DNA from: Bryobacteraceae bacterium
GTDB taxonomy: Bacteria > Acidobacteriota > Terriglobia > Bryobacterales > Bryobacteraceae
Reading direction: 5' to 3'
Assembly: GCA_025056865.1 (NCBI GenBank)
Contig: JANWVO010000037.1
Span: 1-64,000, forward strand
Length of the DNA: 64,000 nucleotides
Shown: piece by piece, positions 1 to 8,362 of the stretch
Position numbering within the stretch: position 1 is the first letter of the stretch
Layout: every line of letters begins with the position of its first letter
The notes under the pieces: model-generated
What the model saw: only the letters and a program-made list of their open reading frames with translations
Database searches by the model: none
Told to the model about the DNA's origin: nothing
Program-made: the position numbers and the translations under genes

Positions 1-3
1 AAG

Positions 4-858
4 ATGCCCCGCAATCGCGTCGAATGGAAGATCGGAAACGAAGTGTGGCGTTTGGGGGAGCGGACATTGGTCTGCGGCGTCGTCGAGGCCTGGGCTCCGC
101 CGGAGCGCGGAACGCGCACCTATGAAGAGCCGGACCGGGCGTTCGTCCGCGCCAATGAACTCGCCGACGCGGGCGCCGACTTCATTGAGATCGCGGTGGA
201 GCGCTACGCCGCAGGGGTTCCGCTGCTGAGCGAGGCCGAGGAGCTGCGCCGCCTCGTGCCCATCCTGAAACGGCTGCGCGGCAGGCTCCCGGTGCCGCTG
301 GCGGTGCAGACGTGGAAGTCCGCGGTGGCCGAGAAGGCCATCGAATACGGCGCGGTCATCATCCGGGATCCTTCGGGGCTCACGCTGGATCAGGACCTGG
401 GCAAGGTGGTGCTGAAGCATGACGCTGCCCTCGTGCTTCAGCACATGCGGGGCACGCCGGACAAGTGGGCGCAACTCGGCGCCTGGAAGAACCCGGTGTC
501 GCTGGTCGCTGCCGAGCTGACCGCGGCGCTCAACCGGGCCAACCGCCTGGGCATCGAACGGACGCGGCTGGCCATCGATCCCGGCTTCGGAATGGGCAAA
601 CGGAAAGAGACCAACACGGAGCTGCTGGCTTCGCTGGAGGAATTCCAGCGGATGCGCCTGCCTGTCTGCGTCAGCCCCGACGGTCAGCCCTTCGATGCCG
701 AGGCGCGGGTCGATCCTTCGCTGGCAACGGCGGCTGCCGTCACGGCCCTGTGCATTTCCCGCGGGGCCCACATCTTGCGCACGGCGCAGCCAGCCGAGCT
801 GCGGGGCGTGGCACTGATCGCCGACGGGCTGCTCCGGGCCGAGGCCCAACGGGGCTGA
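4..858 (+). CDS. Dihydropteroate synthase-like protein, catalytically degenerate
   Basis: 284-residue protein with the overall order of dihydropteroate synthase (DHPS), the folate-pathway TIM barrel joining pterin pyrophosphate to pABA. Family landmarks are visible: GADFIEIAVE (as GADIIDIGGE), HMRGTP, AIDPGFGMGK (as LDPGIGFGK) and a C-terminal GAHILR. Most ligand residues are changed: the NVTPDSFSD loop reads VVEAWAPPE, the STRP loop reads ERYAAG, the SIDT Asp is Gln (AVQT), the IND Asn is Arg (IRD), and the SRK lysine loop near residue 222 is absent (CVSPDG). Length is normal for the family. I infer a DHPS paralogue that no longer makes folate. The ATG lies 3 bases inside the window, so the upstream context is not visible. 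It runs convergent to the SDR gene. Confidence 0.75.
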   Translation: MPRNRVEWKIGNEVWRLGERTLVCGVVEAWAPPERGTRTYEEPDRAFVRANELADAGADFIEIAVERYAAGVPLLSEAEELRRLVPILKRLRGRLPVPLAVQTWKSAVAEKAIEYGAVIIRDPSGLTLDQDLGKVVLKHDAALVLQHMRGTPDKWAQLGAWKNPVSLVAAELTAALNRANRLGIERTRLAIDPGFGMGKRKETNTELLASLEEFQRMRLPVCVSPDGQPFDAEARVDPSLATAAAVTALCISRGAHILRTAQPAELRGVALIADGLLRAEAQRG

Positions 859-867
859 GGACGCGGC

Positions 868-1593
868 TCAGACCATGGTGAGGCCGCCGCCGGCCTGAAT
901 GTTCTGGCCCGTGATCCAGCCCGCATCTTCCGTGCACAGCCATGCCACCACGGCCGCGATTTCTTCCGGCCGTCCGGCGCGGCCCAGAGGGGTCAGCTTT
1001 GGCGCGAGTTCCACCAGATGCGGCAGGGAGTGGAACATGTCGGTCTCGGTGAAGCCCGGAGAAACGGTGTTGACGGTGATGCGCCGCGGCGCGAGTTCGC
1101 GGGCCAGCGCCCGGGTGAACTGCTCCACAGCGGCCTTGCTGGCGCAGTAGACTCCGCCGCCTGCGGTGCCGCCCACGGTGGCGCCAGTGGAAATGTTGAC
1201 AATGCGCCCGCCGTCGCGCAGCCGCCGCGCCGCCTCGCGGCAGCAGTAGAAGGCGCCGCGGGTATTGACCGCGAAGACGCGCTCGAAATCTTCGTCGGAG
1301 AAATCCCGGATCGGCCCCATGATGGCGATGGCGGCGTTGTTGACGACGATGTCCAGCCCGCCGAAGGCGGCCGCGGCGCGGTCGAACATTGCGAGGACTT
1401 CCTGCCTGTTCGAGACGTCGGCGCGGACGGCGATGCCGCCGATGCGGCTCGCCAGCTCCTCGGCGTGGGCAGCGGAGCTCGCATAGTTGACCGCCACCCG
1501 CGCCCCGTCCGCGGCGAGCCGCTCCGCGATGGCGCGCCCGATGCCGCGGGACGCGCCGGTCACCAGAGCCGTCTTCCCCTGCAAGGGTCCCAT
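868..1593 (-). CDS. SDR-family NAD(P)-dependent oxidoreductase, FabG-like
   Basis: Short-chain dehydrogenase of about 241 residues; FabG-type enzymes reduce 3-oxoacyl-ACP, but SDR substrates cannot be read from sequence. The cofactor motif TGASRGIG, the NNAA motif (VVNNAAIA) and the catalytic Ser, Tyr and Lys (NISTG, then VYCASKAAVEQF) are all present. The C-terminus NIQAGGGLTMV matches the usual GxxxxxDGG end in form, with AGGG in place of DGG. I chose the ATG at 1593 (protein begins MGPLQGKTALVTG). A longer reading to 1644 would overlap the end of the upstream arabinofuranosidase gene. The two genes are on the same strand, 25 bases apart, and are probably co-transcribed. Confidence 0.85.
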   Translation of the reverse strand: MGPLQGKTALVTGASRGIGRAIAERLAADGARVAVNYASSAAHAEELASRIGGIAVRADVSNRQEVLAMFDRAAAAFGGLDIVVNNAAIAIMGPIRDFSDEDFERVFAVNTRGAFYCCREAARRLRDGGRIVNISTGATVGGTAGGGVYCASKAAVEQFTRALARELAPRRITVNTVSPGFTETDMFHSLPHLVELAPKLTPLGRAGRPEEIAAVVAWLCTEDAGWITGQNIQAGGGLTMV

Positions 1594-1618
1594 GCCTGAC
1601 AGGATGCCGCAGGCAGGC

Positions 1619-3169
1619 TCACGGCTCCAACGCGAGCCGGACAATCGTCAGCGAGTGCTTCGGGAAGCGGTAGGTGAAGCCGTTGCGCTCGAGTTTCAGC
1701 GTCTCTTTCCAGGTCCGCGGCCGCACCCGCCGGTCGTCGCCGAAGGTGTGCGTGGCCTTCAGGTCCTCGTGGTACATCTGCCAGAACTCGGCGGCCGGGG
1801 CGAGCCTGCCTTCCACGTTCTCGATGCGCGCCGCGATGTCGCGCGAAGCGCTGCGGTTGAGCACGTTGACGAAGAGGGAGCGGGTTTTCGGGTCGTGCGT
1901 GACGCTGACGTCGAGGTAGCCGAGCTCGCCGCGGTTGCCGGCCCGGTATTTCGGGGATTCGACGAGGGCGTCCAGCGCGATATTGCCTTTCTGTTTCGCG
2001 TATTCGGCAATGGGGAAGTAAATGGTCTGCAAATACAGGCCTTCCTTGTTCGTGAAAATCGGCGCAATCACATTGACGAGCTGGGCGAGATTGGCCATTT
2101 TCACGATATGGGCATGGCGGAAAAAGGAGTTAAAAAAGACTGCCATCGCCAGCGCGTCTTCAAAGTTGTATTTCTCCTCGAGCCGCGTGGATCCGGTCTC
2201 GAATTCCGAGCGGCCCATCGTCCTGTACCAGACGTTCCATTCGTCGAAGGCGATGTAGATGGGGCGCGTGACGCGCCGGCCGGCCAGGGCGGCGCGGATG
2301 AGCCCTTCGGTGATCTCGATCCGCTGGTCGATGTCAGCCGAGGCGGCGAGAAAGCTTTCGAGGTTGTTTTCGCGGTTGCCGATATAGGTATGAAGGCTGA
2401 TGTAGTCGATTTCGCCGCGCAGCCTTTCAAGCACGGCCCGGTTCCAGGCGATCCAGTCGGCGCCCGGGCCGAAGTTGGAAGAGCCGGATGCGATGAGCCT
2501 GATGGACTCGTCGGCGCGGCGCATCGCCTTGGCCGCCTCGAGCGCGAACTTGGTGTAATCGTCGGCATTCTTGTGGCCGAGCTGCCACGGGCCGTCGATC
2601 TCGTTGCCGAGCCCCCAGTATTTGACGTTGAAGGGCCGGTCGCGCCCGTTCTTGCGGCGCTGCTGGGCCCAGTAGGTGTTGCGCGATTCATTGGTGTATT
2701 CCACCCATTCGCGCGCCTCGTCGATGGTGCCGAGGCCGGCGTTGATGCAGATGTAAGGCTCGGCGCCGATGCGCTCGCAATACTCGAGGAATTCATGAGT
2801 GCCGAAGCGGTTGGACTCGATGTCGCCCCAGGCGTGATCAGGGCGGGCCGGGCGGAGATCTTTCGGTCCGATGCCGTCCTTCCAGTGATAGCCGGAGACG
2901 AAATTGCCGCCGGGCCATCGCAGGATGGTGACCCCGAGGCCGCGGACGGCCTCCATGACATCCTTGCGGTAGCCTTTCTCGTCCGAGAGGGGGCTGCCCT
3001 CTTCGTAGATTCCTCCGTAGATGCAGCGGCCGAGGTGTTCGGCGAAGTTGCCGAACAGATGCGGGTGGACCTCGCCGATGCGGCGGTCGGTGTCGATCTT
3101 GATGCGCGCTTCCGGCGTCTGCGCGGGGAGCAAGGCAGCGGCGAGCACGAGGATCGAAAGCGGTTTCAT
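1619..3169 (-). CDS. Secreted alpha-L-arabinofuranosidase, GH51 family
   Basis: 516 residues with an N-terminal signal peptide ([17 protein letters not shown]). Family GH51 enzymes release terminal arabinose from arabinoxylan and related plant polysaccharides with a retaining mechanism. The hallmark [11 protein letters not shown] and [13 protein letters not shown] motifs are present, as are the acid/base Glu in GLGNEID (about residue 190) and the nucleophile Glu in FDEWNVWYR (about residue 310). The C-terminal third forms the usual beta-sandwich. Length is typical of GH51. The export signal implies extracellular or periplasmic action on plant-derived material. The downstream SDR may be co-transcribed. 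Confidence 0.9.
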   Translation of the reverse strand: MKPLSILVLAAALLPAQTPEARIKIDTDRRIGEVHPHLFGNFAEHLGRCIYGGIYEEGSPLSDEKGYRKDVMEAVRGLGVTILRWPGGNFVSGYHWKDGIGPKDLRPARPDHAWGDIESNRFGTHEFLEYCERIGAEPYICINAGLGTIDEAREWVEYTNESRNTYWAQQRRKNGRDRPFNVKYWGLGNEIDGPWQLGHKNADDYTKFALEAAKAMRRADESIRLIASGSSNFGPGADWIAWNRAVLERLRGEIDYISLHTYIGNRENNLESFLAASADIDQRIEITEGLIRAALAGRRVTRPIYIAFDEWNVWYRTMGRSEFETGSTRLEEKYNFEDALAMAVFFNSFFRHAHIVKMANLAQLVNVIAPIFTNKEGLYLQTIYFPIAEYAKQKGNIALDALVESPKYRAGNRGELGYLDVSVTHDPKTRSLFVNVLNRSASRDIAARIENVEGRLAPAAEFWQMYHEDLKATHTFGDDRRVRPRTWKETLKLERNGFTYRFPKHSLTIVRLALEP

Positions 3170-3285
3170 GGGGGCATTCTATCCTGCCGGAGGGGCTGGT
3201 AGGTGGGTCGCCTGGATCGACCCTGGATTTTTCCTGAAACCCTGGCTAATCTTCGAGCAGGAATCCGCCGAAGATTCAGGTAGCC

Positions 3286-6051
3286 GTGACGGACAGGGCC
3301 TCAAATCGCTGCGCCTGGTGCGGGAGCGAAATCCCGGCGGAGGTGTCCCGACGCCATGGCGGTTTCTGTTCGTCCGAACACGCCGACGCCTTCCGCCTCC
3401 GGGAACGCTTTGGGGTTGCGCCGCCGCTTCGAGCCGAATCCTCCGAAGAGGAGGAGCCGGTCTCCAATGCGGAGGCGAAGCTGAGGGAGTCGCGTTCCCA
3501 GTGCCGTTGGTGCGGGCAGCCGCTGCCGTTGCTGCTCCGGCTGAAAGGCGCGGCGTTCTGCTCGGAGTGGCATGAGCGGCAATACCGGCGGCAGCAGGCG
3601 GAGCTTTTTCTGGAGCGCGTCCGGAGATACCGCCGGATGGGAGGTGGATCGCGGCTCCGGTCGGAATCCGCCAAGATCATCGTCCGTCCTTCCTCTTCCC
3701 AGCCGAGAACCCCTCCGGCGGTTCTGGAGAGGACTTCCGAGGTTCCCAGTACGGCACCCGGAAGCTGGCGGCCTCTGCAGGAGTTTCCTTCTGCCATGCC
3801 GGTTCCGCGGGGAGAGCAGAAGCAGAATCCTCCGGCGAGGCGTCCCGGAACGGCCGGGATGGAATGCCGCCGTGCGTCAGGCCCGGAGAGAGTCTGGCAT
3901 GGGGTCTGGCTCGAGCGGCCACCCTCCGCTCCGGCTGTGTTCCCCGATCCGCCCGCAGCAATGCCTTCATTCCGGCCAGGATATGGGTGCGTCGTGTCCA
4001 GCACGGCTTTTCGCTGGGGCGGCAGGTTGCCGGCCGTCACGTGCCGCCCGGCGGCGTCCTGGTGGAATGCCGTGCTTTGGGTGCCTCCACGAGCTCCACG
4101 GGCATTCGGCGCCACCCACGTGCAGACGGCCCGGCTGCCGCGAGGCCTGATGAGCCATCTCGGTCTTTCCCTCTTCGCATGGAGGATCCCTGACGGGGGC
4201 TCATCCATCCCTCCGGCGAATTGGCGCGACGGGGAAGCCGGCGGCGATCCGGTGCCGCCTGGCTTGGGAGGCAGAAACTGCTTCGGCCCGCCACTCCAGA
4301 CGCTTTTCGTGCACCTCGCTCTGTCTTTGCCGCAGCCCGGAAGCCTGTCCGGACAACATTCCGGGTGTGAATTCCTCTTCTCCTGCCAGGAGTTGGCAGG
4401 CACTTCCGGCGCCTCCCATGCAATGGCCGGATTGGCCGGGACTGCCCGCATGAGCGCGCCAAGTCCCATGACGGCTCCGGAATCCAGCCTGCGGAATCCG
4501 GGCGCGCCGCTGTTGCGCCAAGGCGCAGCCGGGCGGGAGGTTCCAGCCGGAGTGTGGGCCTGGATGCCCGAAGCCGGCGACGGGCCTTCGGTCTGCGCGG
4601 GAACAACAGGGAATGCAGCCGGTATTGGTGCAACGCATCTGCCGGCGGCGCCGGAGAACAGGTTGCGGGAACTGTCCCTGCCCCTTCAGCGGCAGGGTTC
4701 CGCGCAGCGGGAGGCTGCCCCTGGCACCTGGGTTGTGAGTTCCGATCCCGAAGGCGACCCGGTGGTCTGTGCGGGAGCAGAGCACGCCGCCGGTATTGGT
4801 GCGGCGCAACTGCCAGCGGCACCGGAGAACGTGTTGCGGAGTCTCTCCCCGCCACTCCTTCGGCAGGGTGGGGCGGGGCGGGAGGTTCCCGCCGGGGCCT
4901 GGGCCGGGGTGCCCGAAACCACCGGCATCGCCCCATCCTGTGCCGGAACGGTGAAGACCGCTCATGTGGCCGCGGCTTGTGGCCTGGCGGGGCCGGAAAT
5001 CGGGTTTTGGAATCTGTCCGCTCCGCACCGGCGGCAGAGCGTTGCCCAAAAGCCGGCCGGATTGGACACCTGGATCTGGCGTCCGGACGCGGCGCCTGCC
5101 CCAGCCTTCGGGGAGCTGGCGGCGGGAGAAAGGGCCTCAGGCGCGTCCACTGCCGCGAAGGCTGATGCGGTGAGCTGCCGGTTGCCGGATTCATGGGAGA
5201 GGGAAGGTCATGCCACGACGTTCGCAAGATCCCTCCCGCTCCGTTACGTTGCGCTGGCGGCTGCGTCCGGAACGACAGCCTGCTGGGCGTGGGCGACGAA
5301 CATCCAGTCCATCCGGCTCGCAAGTCCGATGAGCCGGGAGACGGCTGCATACGCGATGTCCTGGGCAAACCCGACCTGGATTTTCAGCCCGCTTCCTGGC
5401 ATTTCCGTGCCGGGTAGCATGCATGATGGCGGACGTCCTCTGGCGGGCGACACCTGGAGCAGCCCGGAGGGGAATCCGGAAGAAGCGCCAGAGTACAGCC
5501 CCGCATGGGGCTCGCTTCCCGCATACCGGCAGGAGTGCGTTTATGCGGGTATGGCAGATTTGCGCCGTGGCTGCGGTCTGTTGCCTGTGCCGGCACCGGC
5601 GCGCCCTGTGCGGTTCGAGGCCGCGATGCTGCCGGAATCTGCCTATGGCAGCGGGACAGCAACAGCGATTCAGATGGACAGTTGTCCGGCTGGATCCTCC
5701 ATACGGGGAGCGAACCTCCGGCAGCACGAGTTGCGGGTGCAAACGGTCCGGCCAGCATCCGCGCCTGTAAGCCGTAGCGGGATGCGATGGATCGAGGAAC
5801 AGTTCCCGATCGGCACGGGCCCCTGCGGCGGGATGCAGGTGTGCTTTGGTTCTGTGGCCCATCCCGGATCCCGCGGCGTTGCGTGGCCGGACCGGCAGCC
5901 GGCCCGCCCGGTGGCGTCCAGGCCGCAACGGCTGAGGTTGCCAACGCTGTATTTGCGCTTTTCAGGATGTCCTACCCAAAGCCCGGATACGTGCCCGGAT
6001 GCGCAGGACAGGCCATCCTTGCAGACAAACCTGCGGATACCTGGGAGTTGA
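3286..6051 (+). CDS. Large protein with two N-terminal zinc ribbons and an internal repeat region
   Basis: 921-codon frame starting at a GTG with AGG six bases upstream. The first 110 residues hold two tandem C-x2-C-x16-C-x3-H elements: CAWCG with FCSSEH, and CRWCG with FCSEWH. They resemble short zinc ribbons of the FCS/MYM kind and support this strand and frame. The rest is Pro/Ala/Gly/Ser/Trp-rich and likely disordered, with four imperfect copies of a 57-58 residue repeat from residue 399. I do not recognise a family for the whole protein. No signal peptide is visible. A TPR protein gene follows after 33 bases, suggesting an operon. Long antisense frames exist across the same DNA, but none shows a domain. 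The C-terminal two-thirds could be a degenerated or rapidly evolving region. Confidence 0.55.
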   Translation: MTDRASNRCAWCGSEIPAEVSRRHGGFCSSEHADAFRLRERFGVAPPLRAESSEEEEPVSNAEAKLRESRSQCRWCGQPLPLLLRLKGAAFCSEWHERQYRRQQAELFLERVRRYRRMGGGSRLRSESAKIIVRPSSSQPRTPPAVLERTSEVPSTAPGSWRPLQEFPSAMPVPRGEQKQNPPARRPGTAGMECRRASGPERVWHGVWLERPPSAPAVFPDPPAAMPSFRPGYGCVVSSTAFRWGGRLPAVTCRPAASWWNAVLWVPPRAPRAFGATHVQTARLPRGLMSHLGLSLFAWRIPDGGSSIPPANWRDGEAGGDPVPPGLGGRNCFGPPLQTLFVHLALSLPQPGSLSGQHSGCEFLFSCQELAGTSGASHAMAGLAGTARMSAPSPMTAPESSLRNPGAPLLRQGAAGREVPAGVWAWMPEAGDGPSVCAGTTGNAAGIGATHLPAAPENRLRELSLPLQRQGSAQREAAPGTWVVSSDPEGDPVVCAGAEHAAGIGAAQLPAAPENVLRSLSPPLLRQGGAGREVPAGAWAGVPETTGIAPSCAGTVKTAHVAAACGLAGPEIGFWNLSAPHRRQSVAQKPAGLDTWIWRPDAAPAPAFGELAAGERASGASTAAKADAVSCRLPDSWEREGHATTFARSLPLRYVALAAASGTTACWAWATNIQSIRLASPMSRETAAYAMSWANPTWIFSPLPGISVPGSMHDGGRPLAGDTWSSPEGNPEEAPEYSPAWGSLPAYRQECVYAGMADLRRGCGLLPVPAPARPVRFEAAMLPESAYGSGTATAIQMDSCPAGSSIRGANLRQHELRVQTVRPASAPVSRSGMRWIEEQFPIGTGPCGGMQVCFGSVAHPGSRGVAWPDRQPARPVASRPQRLRLPTLYLRFSGCPTQSPDTCPDAQDRPSLQTNLRIPGS
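4480..5166 (+). repeat. Four tandem imperfect repeats of about 171-174 bp inside the zinc-ribbon gene
   Basis: Units begin at 4480, 4654, 4825 and 4996 (residues 399, 457, 514 and 571). Each starts with an E-x2-L/F-x-x-L/P element, continues through RQG-A-REVPAG and a Trp, and ends near LPAAP. Units 1 and 3 share the stretch GGGCGGGAGGTTCC at DNA level. The unit 1/2 and 2/3 junctions share GCCGGTATTGGTGC and CCGGAGAAC. Conservation at DNA level suggests recent duplication. Unit 4 is the most diverged. Confidence 0.75.
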
Positions 6052-6084
6052 TCTCCTAGCGACGAGAATCGGAGTAAAGAAGCC

Positions 6085-7704
6085 ATGTCGGAGTGGAACG
6101 CACAACTGGAGCAGCAGGCCACGGCCGGTAGCGGGCCGGGGCCAGTCCCTGCCGAGCTGGGCAAGGCGGCCGGGCTGCACCTGCTTGGCAAGAAGCAGGA
6201 GGCGGTGGCCGAGCTCACACGCCTGCTGGAGAGGCAGCCTGATTATGCGCCGGCGTGGCGCGTGCGAGCCACGCTGCTAAGCGAACTCGGCGAGGCGGGG
6301 CGCGCCCTGGCAGACTGGGATCGGTTCCACAGCCTGGCCGGAGGCGATGCGGGGACACGGCTTGCCTGGGCGCAGTGCATGCAGCAGGCCGGCCGCTGGG
6401 CTGAGGCTGCGGCCCAATTCGAGGCGGTGCTGGAGGCCGATCCCTCCCGGGATGCCGCCCTGCTCGGCCTCGGGCTTTCGCAGCTTCGGCTGCACCGGGC
6501 CGAGGAGGCGCTGGCGCTGCTGGAGAAATACCTGGAGCGGCACCCCGGGGACGCTGCTGCGCGTTTCGGCCGCGCGGTGGCGCTCCAGCTGACTGGAGAG
6601 CTGGAACAGGCGGTGAAGCTGTACGAGGAGCTGGTCTCCGATCCGTTGCACGGCCCGGACACGCTGGTCAACCTGATCCAGATTTACCGCCAGCAGAAGA
6701 ATGCGGATCGGCTGGAGGAGTGCAGCCGAAAGCTGCTGGAGATGCAGCCGGACTCCGAGGCTGGCCAGGAAGCCGCTGCCTATGCGGCCTTCCTGAGGGA
6801 GGATTACGCCACCGCGGCGAGCCATCTGCGCTGGCTGGTGGAACGCAACGGCCGGCCGGCGGAACGGTGGATGAATCTTGGGCTTTGCCTCCGGAAAGCA
6901 GGCCAGCTCCAGGCGGCGCTGGAAGCCTACCGGGAAGCTCTCCACCGCCAGCCGGACCTTTCCGAGGCGCACATCCGCGTGGCGGAGATTCTGATGGAAC
7001 TCGGGCGTCCCGAAGAGGCTCTCGATGCTTGCAGGAACGGGATCGAGAGCTGTCCGGATGCGGCCGATCTGTATCTGCTGGCCGCCGGAATCCACGAAAA
7101 AGCCGGCAGGCCCGAAGACGCCGAGGCGCTGCTGCAAGTGCTCTCCATGCGCCAGACGGGCAACGCCGATGTGCTGTTCCGTATTGGCAACCTGAGATAC
7201 GACCGGAAGGCCTATGGAGAGGCCGCCGAGGCCTACCGTGCCACGGTGGATGCGCGTCCGGACTGGCCCGAGGCGTGGCTCAACCTTGGACTGGCACTGC
7301 ATGAATCGGCGCAATACGATGCAGCCGCGCAGGCTTTCGACAGAGCCCTGGCGCTGCGCCCCGACTGGGAGGCCGCTCTCCGCGCCGCCGCCGTCAACGC
7401 GCTCCGGCAGAATCTCCTGGAGGCGGCGTTGCACTATCACAGGAGGCTGATCGAGACGGGCCACGGCGATCCCGAAATCCTTTACAACACCGCCGTGCTG
7501 AACGAGCAGCTCGGCCAGAAAGAAGAAGCGGAACTGCTATACCGCCAGGCTCTTGAATGGAAGCCGGACTTCGCCGAAGCTCTGGTCGGGCTGGGCTACG
7601 TGCTGGAGAGCACCGGCAGGCCGGAAGAGGCGCGCCTCTGCTGGGCGAAGGCCATGGAGATCAAGCCCGAACTCGCCGAGGAGTACTTTGGCCTGAAGGG
7701 CTGA
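6085..7704 (+). CDS. Tetratricopeptide repeat protein
   Basis: 539 residues made almost entirely of TPR units. Typical helices include WMNLGLCLRKAGQLQAALEA, AWLNLGLALHESAQYDAAA and ALVGLGYVLESTGRPEEA. TPR arrays act as protein-protein scaffolds; the partner cannot be read. No signal peptide or membrane segment is visible, so the protein is probably cytoplasmic. The ATG is preceded by GGAG about 10 bases upstream. The gene follows the zinc-ribbon gene by 33 bases, and the two are likely co-transcribed. A 9-bp inverted repeat immediately after the stop (7708-7736) may end the transcript. Confidence 0.85.
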   Translation: MSEWNAQLEQQATAGSGPGPVPAELGKAAGLHLLGKKQEAVAELTRLLERQPDYAPAWRVRATLLSELGEAGRALADWDRFHSLAGGDAGTRLAWAQCMQQAGRWAEAAAQFEAVLEADPSRDAALLGLGLSQLRLHRAEEALALLEKYLERHPGDAAARFGRAVALQLTGELEQAVKLYEELVSDPLHGPDTLVNLIQIYRQQKNADRLEECSRKLLEMQPDSEAGQEAAAYAAFLREDYATAASHLRWLVERNGRPAERWMNLGLCLRKAGQLQAALEAYREALHRQPDLSEAHIRVAEILMELGRPEEALDACRNGIESCPDAADLYLLAAGIHEKAGRPEDAEALLQVLSMRQTGNADVLFRIGNLRYDRKAYGEAAEAYRATVDARPDWPEAWLNLGLALHESAQYDAAAQAFDRALALRPDWEAALRAAAVNALRQNLLEAALHYHRRLIETGHGDPEILYNTAVLNEQLGQKEEAELLYRQALEWKPDFAEALVGLGYVLESTGRPEEARLCWAKAMEIKPELAEEYFGLKG

Positions 7705-8362
7705 GTCTGGCAGGCACGCTCGGCGCCTGCCTGCCAATCGCGAGGGGATCTGCCCGGAGTCCAGCGGGCTGCGGGTGGGTGCGACTGAGCAGGCGCGTCC
7801 CCATCTGTCCCGCGTCGAATGCGGCTCCTGGCCGCCGGCGACGCGGGTGCAGCAGGCCCGGTTCGGCTGACACCTGCACCACCGGAGCTGCGCGCAGCGA
7901 AGCCTGCGATGCAGGCCTTCATCCTGGCGCATGGGAGCGTCGGTCACCCTGGCCGTACCTGCGGCGGGCGATGGACCCATGCGCTGCCGTTTCCCTCCTG
8001 CCAGCGACAATCTGGCGCCCGCCGCGCCAATGCACTGTTGTGCCCGATGGTGCCGCGAGCCGGATTTCCCGGACACAGTTTCGGCATGCCGCGGGCCAGC
8101 GGGCACCGCGGCGGCAGCACCGTCTGCGCATTCCATGCCATCGGTGCCTCCCTTGCATTCGGGTGTGCCTACGCTGGCGCAGAATGAGTTCCATGTGCCC
8201 ATCCGGCCGGCAGGCTGCGGCCATTCCGGCATCGCGCGGAACGTTCCGCCCTACCGGGTATCTCAGCGTCCCGGCTTCAGCGCAGGGGACTCTCCTGGTG
8301 TTGCCATTGCAAGGGTGGCAACGCGCTGCCCCAGCCAAGCATGGACGGGTTGCGGGGGCGGT
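7705..8362 (+). other. 658-bp stretch without a convincing gene; two hairpins
   Basis: Between convergent TPR and VWA genes. The perfect inverted repeat TGGCAGGCA/TGCCTGCCA spans 7708-7736, and GTTGCCA/TGGCAAC spans 8300-8322. Neither has a T-run. Plus-strand frames are open for long distances and have a Pro/Cys/Met-rich composition reminiscent of the C-terminal part of the zinc-ribbon protein. No domain, start signal or frame stands out. It may be a decayed coding segment. Confidence 0.4.

Noticed and set aside
4037-5368. 443-codon minus frame opposite the repeat-rich gene
   Set aside because: Also contains the repeats, as any strand would, but has no zinc motifs, Shine-Dalgarno or operon partner. 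The plus frame is preferred, though not with certainty.
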